DNA from: Gemmobacter nectariphilus DSM 15620
GTDB lineage: Bacteria > Pseudomonadota > Alphaproteobacteria > Rhodobacterales > Rhodobacteraceae
Direction of reading: 5' to 3'
Assembly (NCBI RefSeq): GCF_000429765.1
Contig: NZ_AUCM01000004.1
Location: forward strand, 124,001-188,000
DNA length: 64,000 nt
Under the pieces are notes generated by a model. It did no database searches. It had not been told where the DNA came from and saw nothing but the letters and a program-made list of their open reading frames with translations. This document shows, piece after piece, positions 60,239-64,000 of this stretch (positions are counted from its first letter, which is position 1; each line of letters opens with the position of its first letter). The translations under genes and the position numbers were made by a program.

Positions 60239-61003
60239 ATGCAATTGAAAGACCGGCTTGCCGTCATCACCGGCGGCGCCAGCGGGCAGGGGCTGGCCAG
60301 CGCCCGCCTGTTCCTGACCGAAGGCGCCCGCGTCGTCATCATCGACTGGAACGCCGAACAGGGGGAAAAGGCCGCCGCCGACCTTGCCCCCTTGGGCGAC
60401 ATCCGCTTCATCGCTGCCGATCTGGGGCAAGAGCCGCAGGTCCGCGCCGCCTGCGATCGTATCCTGTCCGAATGCGGCCCCCCCGATATCCTGTTCAACA
60501 ATGCAGGCATCGGCTATTCGGAAAACGGCCGTTTCAAGATGGCCAGCATCTTCGACACCCCGCTCGAGGATTGGGATGCGATCTTGCGCATCAACCTGAC
60601 CGGCGCCTTCCTGATGACGAAATACCTGGGCCAGGCGATGGTGGGCCGCAAATCCGGCTCGATCATATTCAACGCCTCGATTGCCGGGGTGGTCGGCCAG
60701 CGCAACATCGACGCCTATACTGCCAGCAAGGGCGGCCTGGTCGCGCTGACCCGCGCGCTGGCGGCCTCGCTGGGCGAAAGCGGGATCCGGGTCAATGCCA
60801 TTGCGCCGGGGTCCATCGACACGCCGATGATCCGCCCGATCCTGACCGAGGCCAGCACCGCCGAACGCCTGGCCGCCATTCCGCTGCGCCGGATCGGCAC
60901 GCCCGAGGATATCGCGGGCCTTGCGCTGTTCCTCGCCTCGGACCACGCCGCCTATGTCACCGGCCAGATCATCGCCTGCGACGGCGGCCGCGTCGCCATC
61001 TGA
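60239..61003 (+). CDS. Short-chain dehydrogenase/reductase (SDR)
   Basis: 254 residues. Cofactor motif TGGASGQG, an acidic residue after the second strand (IIDWN) favouring NAD(H), NNAG, catalytic Ser in FNASIAG and YTASK. It ends GQIIACDGGRVAI. It is 24 nt after ribB. Probably oxidises an alcohol to the ketone used by the monooxygenase, or acts on a hydrolysis product. Confidence 0.9.
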   Translation: MQLKDRLAVITGGASGQGLASARLFLTEGARVVIIDWNAEQGEKAAADLAPLGDIRFIAADLGQEPQVRAACDRILSECGPPDILFNNAGIGYSENGRFKMASIFDTPLEDWDAILRINLTGAFLMTKYLGQAMVGRKSGSIIFNASIAGVVGQRNIDAYTASKGGLVALTRALAASLGESGIRVNAIAPGSIDTPMIRPILTEASTAERLAAIPLRRIGTPEDIAGLALFLASDHAAYVTGQIIACDGGRVAI

Positions 61004-61017
61004 ACCAAGGAGCCACC

Positions 61018-61287
61018 ATGCTGTTTGCCTGCCCGAGCGTCTACAAGAAGGACATCCCCGCCGAAACCCTGGCGGCCCATCGCACCTGGCTGAAGGCCGC
61101 CGTGGACAGCGGCGCCATCGTTTCCGCCGGTCGGCGCGAGCCTGCCATCGGCGGGCTGATCATCCTGCGCGCCGAAAGCCGCGAGGCAGCGGTGGCCCTG
61201 CTGGCGCAGGACCCCTTTGTGGCCGAAGGGATTGCCGAATATGATCCGATGGGATTCAATCCCTCTATCGGTGAACTGAAAGGCTGA
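61018..61287 (+). CDS. YciI-like small protein
   Basis: 89 residues from the ATG at 61018 (AAGGAG upstream). YciI/ferredoxin-like fold with the conserved His in LAAHRTWLKAA, GGLIILRAESREAAVALLAQDPFV and a C-terminal EYDPMGF. Similar in kind, though not close in sequence, to the YciI protein at 13471; both sit in catabolic operons. A role as a small isomerase or dehalogenase-like accessory is possible, but unproven. Confidence 0.82.
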   Translation: MLFACPSVYKKDIPAETLAAHRTWLKAAVDSGAIVSAGRREPAIGGLIILRAESREAAVALLAQDPFVAEGIAEYDPMGFNPSIGELKG

Positions 61288-61292
61288 TCTCC

Positions 61293-62420
61293 ATGGCGCC
61301 CCTGCTGACCTCGCCCGTGACGCTGCGGGGCCTGACCCTGCGCAACCGCATCGTCATCTCGCCCATGTGCCAGTATTCGGCGACGCCCGACGGCTGCGCC
61401 ACCGACTGGCATCTGGTGCAATACGGCCGTTTCGCGGTTGGCGGCGCCGGGCTGATCTTTGTCGAGGCGACCTGTGTCACGCCGGACGGGCGCGGCACCC
61501 CCGGCGATCTGGGGCTTTGGGACGACGGGCATATCGCACCGCTGGCCCGGATCGTGGACTTCGTGCAGTCCCAGGGGGCGGCGGCCGGGATTCAACTGGG
61601 CCACGCCGGGCGCAAGGGCGCGACGCGCCGCCCCTGGCATGGCAGCACCCCGCTGGATCGGGCCGACCTTGCCGAACGGGCCGAGGAACAGTGGCCGGTG
61701 ATCGCCCCCTCGGCCATTCCCATGGCCGACGGCTGGCCGGTGCCGCAGGAAATGTCCCTGGCCGATATCGACCAGCTCAAGGCCGATTATGCCGCCGCCG
61801 CCCGGCGCGCCCTGGCGGCCGGGTTTGACGTGATCGAACTGCACGCCGCCCATGGCTATCTGATCCACGAATTCCTCTCGCCCGTCTCGAACCGGCGCAC
61901 CGATGCCTATGGCGGCGACCGCGCAGGGCGGATGCGCCTGCCGCTGGAAATCGCCGAGCTGCTGCGCGGGATCTGGCCGGCAGGTCGCCCGGTCTTTGTC
62001 CGCGTCTCGGCCGTGGATCACATGGACGAAGGCATCCAGCTTGAGGATACCATCGCCTTTGCCCGCGCGCTGAAATCGGTCGGCGTCGATGTGGTCGATT
62101 GTTCCTCGGGCGGTATCTCGGGGGGCGCGACGGCTGCCCGCATCCCGCGCGGCCCCGGCTTTCAGGTCCCCTTTGCCGAGGCCGTCCGGCGCGAGGCGGG
62201 CATCGCAAGCATGGCGGTCGGGCTGATCACCACGCCCGATCTGGCCGAAAGCATCCTTCAGGAAGGCCGGGCCGATCTGATCGCCATCGGCCGCGAGGCG
62301 CTCGAGGATCCGAACTGGCCGCTGCACGCCCGCCGCGCGCTGGGGGATGACGGGTTCAGCGCCTGGCCCGAACAGCATGGCTGGTGGCTGGAACGCCGCG
62401 TCGCCAGCCTTCGCGCCTGA
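61293..62420 (+). CDS. Old Yellow Enzyme-family ene-reductase (YqjM class)
   Basis: 375 residues, FMN TIM barrel. The YqjM-type cysteine in SPMCQYSA, IQLGHAGRKG, and HAAHGYLIHEFLSPVSNRRTDAYGG (the H-x-x-H substrate pair and phosphate region, split around YL) are complete. It reduces activated C=C bonds of enones with NADPH. In this operon it could prepare a cyclic enone for the luciferase-like monooxygenase. Five nt after the YciI-like gene. Confidence 0.92.
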   Translation: MAPLLTSPVTLRGLTLRNRIVISPMCQYSATPDGCATDWHLVQYGRFAVGGAGLIFVEATCVTPDGRGTPGDLGLWDDGHIAPLARIVDFVQSQGAAAGIQLGHAGRKGATRRPWHGSTPLDRADLAERAEEQWPVIAPSAIPMADGWPVPQEMSLADIDQLKADYAAAARRALAAGFDVIELHAAHGYLIHEFLSPVSNRRTDAYGGDRAGRMRLPLEIAELLRGIWPAGRPVFVRVSAVDHMDEGIQLEDTIAFARALKSVGVDVVDCSSGGISGGATAARIPRGPGFQVPFAEAVRREAGIASMAVGLITTPDLAESILQEGRADLIAIGREALEDPNWPLHARRALGDDGFSAWPEQHGWWLERRVASLRA

Positions 62421-62430
62421 GGCACTCGCC

Positions 62431-63180
62431 ATGAGCCTTGCAAGACAGGTGGCCTTTGTCACCGGCGGCGCTTCGGGCATCGGCGCGGCCGTCGCACAGC
62501 GTCTGGCCGCGCGGGGGGGGGCGCTGGCCTTGGCCGACCTCAATCCGGCGGCGCTTGATCAGGCCCACGCGGATCTGACAGCCATCGGCGCGCAGGTGCT
62601 GTGCCTGCCACTGGATGTATCGGACCCTCAGGCGGTGCAGGCGGCCATGGACCGCACCGCGCAAAGCCTTGGCCCGGTGCGCCTTCTGGTCAACAGCGCC
62701 GGCATCACCGGCGATGGTGCGCCGATGGGCCAGGTCGCGCTTGCCGACTGGCGGCGGGTGATGGCGGTAAACCTGGACGGCTCGTTCCACACGATGAACG
62801 CGGCGTTTCCCATGATGGCGGCGGCAGGTGGCGGGGCGGTGGTCAATGTCGCCTCGGTCATGGGCACTGTCGCCTCGGGCCGGTTCGCGCATTATGCGGC
62901 CTCGAAACATGCGCTGATCGGGCTGACGAAATCGGCCGCCGTCGATGGTGCGCCCTTGGGGATCCGGGTGAATTCCGTCGGTCCCGGCTTTGTCGATACC
63001 CCCATGCAAGAGGGGCGGATGGACCAGGCCCGGCGCGCGCAACTGGCCAGCCAGCATCTTCTGGGCCGCTGGGCCACGGCAGACGAGGTTGCGGCCCTGG
63101 TCGTCTGGCTGCTGTCGGACGAGGCCTCCTTTGTCACCGGCAGCCATCATATGGTCGACGGCGGCTATACGGCCGTCTGA
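62431..63180 (+). CDS. Short-chain dehydrogenase/reductase (SDR)
   Basis: 249 residues from the ATG at 62431. TGGASGIG (cofactor), LALADLN (acidic residue, NAD-type), NSAG in place of NNAG, catalytic Ser in VNVASVMG, and YAASK. It ends GSHHMVDGGYTAV. Last gene of the flavin-rich operon, 10 nt after the OYE gene. It differs clearly from the SDR at 60239, so the pathway probably has two separate redox steps on hydroxyl or carbonyl groups. Confidence 0.9.
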   Translation: MSLARQVAFVTGGASGIGAAVAQRLAARGGALALADLNPAALDQAHADLTAIGAQVLCLPLDVSDPQAVQAAMDRTAQSLGPVRLLVNSAGITGDGAPMGQVALADWRRVMAVNLDGSFHTMNAAFPMMAAAGGGAVVNVASVMGTVASGRFAHYAASKHALIGLTKSAAVDGAPLGIRVNSVGPGFVDTPMQEGRMDQARRAQLASQHLLGRWATADEVAALVVWLLSDEASFVTGSHHMVDGGYTAV

Positions 63181-63181
63181 C

Positions 63182-63205
63182 CCGCGCCCCCGCTGACAGG
63201 CGCGG
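63182..63205 (+). terminator. Stem-loop behind the last SDR gene
   Basis: CCGCGCC/GGCGCGG (63182-63188 with 63199-63205) directly after the stop. No T-run. The rest of the gap to 63330 carries a perfect palindrome GGTTGCAACC at 63249-63258, possibly an operator for the LysR gene. Confidence 0.5.
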
Positions 63206-63330
63206 CAGCGTGGAAAAACACCGGACCACCCTTTCCATTCCCGGAAAAGGTTGCAACCATGGCAGCGCCGTCAGGGTAGCTGCCCGGCGACGGCGCGCAA
63301 CATGGGAAAACGCCGGACGGGTGTGCAGGA

Positions 63331-64000
63331 ATGCAACATGCACAGGACAGGTTCCAATGGGATGACCTGCGCTACGTTCTGGCCGTGGCGCGGGCGCGCT
63401 CGGTCTCGGGCGCGGCGCAGCAATTGCGGGTGGATCATACCACGGTCAGCCGCCGCGTCACCCGGCTGGAACAGCTGCTGAACACCGCGCTCTTCAACCG
63501 GACCCGCTCGGGCTATTCCACCACGGCAGCGGGCGCGCGGGTGGTCGAACTGGCCCAGCAGATGGAAAGCGCGCTGATCCGCTGCGAAGGCGAGATCACC
63601 AACCGCAACGACGAGCTGCGCGGCACCGTCCGGGTGGCCACGCCCGATGGCTTTGGCAGCATCTTCCTGGCCCCGCGCCTTGCCCAATTGTGCACTGACC
63701 ATCCCGAACTCAGGGTGCAGCTCTACCCCTCGCAACTGCGCTACAGCCTGGCGGACCGCGAGGTCGATATCGTGATCGGCCTGCAAAAGCCCTCGGCCGG
63801 CCGGCTGACGGCGCGCAAGCTGACCGAATACCGCATCCGCCTCTATGCCAGCCGCGCCTGGTGCGATCTGCGCGATCTGCCCCGCAGCTTCGAGGAACTG
63901 ACCGAGGTTCCCGTCGTCGGCTATGTGGAAAACCTGGGCACCGAACCCCCGGTGAATTTCCTGCCGCTGCTGCCGGGTAAGATCCGCGCGCGCTTTGCCA
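63331..64000 (+). CDS. LysR-family transcriptional regulator (C-terminus cut by window edge)
   Basis: About 223 residues are present. The winged helix-turn-helix is at the start (LRYVLAVARARSVSGAAQQLRVDHTTVSRRVTRLEQLL, split at residue 30), followed by the first part of the substrate-binding domain (GTVRVATPDGFGSIFLAPRLAQL). VDHTTVSRRV places it in the subgroup that keeps Thr-Thr in the recognition helix. The start is uncertain; ATG 63331 has AGGA directly before it. Same strand as the catabolic operon, but a separate unit. Confidence 0.87.
   Translation, partial: MQHAQDRFQWDDLRYVLAVARARSVSGAAQQLRVDHTTVSRRVTRLEQLLNTALFNRTRSGYSTTAAGARVVELAQQMESALIRCEGEITNRNDELRGTVRVATPDGFGSIFLAPRLAQLCTDHPELRVQLYPSQLRYSLADREVDIVIGLQKPSAGRLTARKLTEYRIRLYASRAWCDLRDLPRSFEELTEVPVVGYVENLGTEPPVNFLPLLPGKIRARFA

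Noticed and set aside
1-64000. CRISPR array, tRNA/rRNA genes, insertion sequence, prophage or integrase
   Set aside because: No regularly spaced repeats, no cloverleaf or rRNA sequence that I could recognise, and no transposase- or integrase-like protein in any convincing reading frame.

Overview
The window is a GC-rich stretch of chromosome-like DNA, roughly two-thirds G+C. It has densely packed, overlapping operons and many periplasmic-binding-protein transporters (ABC, TRAP, TAXI, Bug). The gene order of its C-P lyase locus and a recurring intergenic element of the form AAAWAYCCYSGGGGG point to an alphaproteobacterium, most likely a Paracoccus/Rhodobacter-type member of the Rhodobacterales. 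That assignment is inference from gene style. There is no rRNA, tRNA, CRISPR array, transposase or phage gene. The window reads as a chain of nutrient-scavenging and catabolic operons, each with its own transporter and regulator.

Layout. 1-4028 (-): a DctB/DctD-type two-component system reading into a truncated Bug (TctC) binding protein. 4092-15469: a TetR gene, then a (+) operon for a three-subunit molybdenum hydroxylase with a CoxG-like protein, a branched-chain-type ABC transporter, a YciI protein, a cupin and an FAD monooxygenase; together these look like a pathway for an (N-hetero)aromatic compound. 15701-24959 (-): a ten-gene operon with a creatininase-family hydrolase, a cytosine-deaminase-like amidohydrolase, an FAD-linked oxidase, a flavodoxin-fold reductase, an ABC transporter, two FolD-type proteins and an IclR regulator. 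I infer a pathway for an N-methylated cyclic amide whose C1 unit goes to tetrahydrofolate.

25147-38639: RidA and a full phosphonate locus: phnM, a divergent 2H-phosphoesterase-like gene, phnGHI-HAD-phnJKLN, phnF, and phnCDE1E2 with a hexapeptide transferase. No phnP is present in the window. 38775-45700 (+): a second DctB/DctD-like pair whose response regulator has lost the key ATPase residues, followed by a TAXI-TRAP transporter and a DUF1850 protein. 45764-51964: small GIY-YIG and DUF2239 genes, a BKACE enzyme, and a TetR/SDR/acyl-CoA ligase/hydratase group. 52065-63180 (+): an IclR regulator, a DctPQM TRAP transporter and a flavin-rich catabolic operon (luciferase-like monooxygenase, two alpha/beta hydrolases, RibB, SDRs, YciI, Old Yellow Enzyme). 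63331-end: a truncated LysR gene.

The most notable points are these: (i) a DctD-like regulator without Walker A lysine, Walker B acids or a normal sigma-54 loop, with palindromes next to it that match those at the intact paralogue's locus; (ii) a two-HxT (2H) phosphoesterase in a C-P lyase locus that lacks PhnP; (iii) a FolD paralogue with the catalytic Lys and Gln replaced; (iv) a five-copy IclR-type operator motif tying the last TRAP transporter to the flavin-dependent operon; (v) strong stem-loops directly behind the binding-protein gene in four separate transporter operons.
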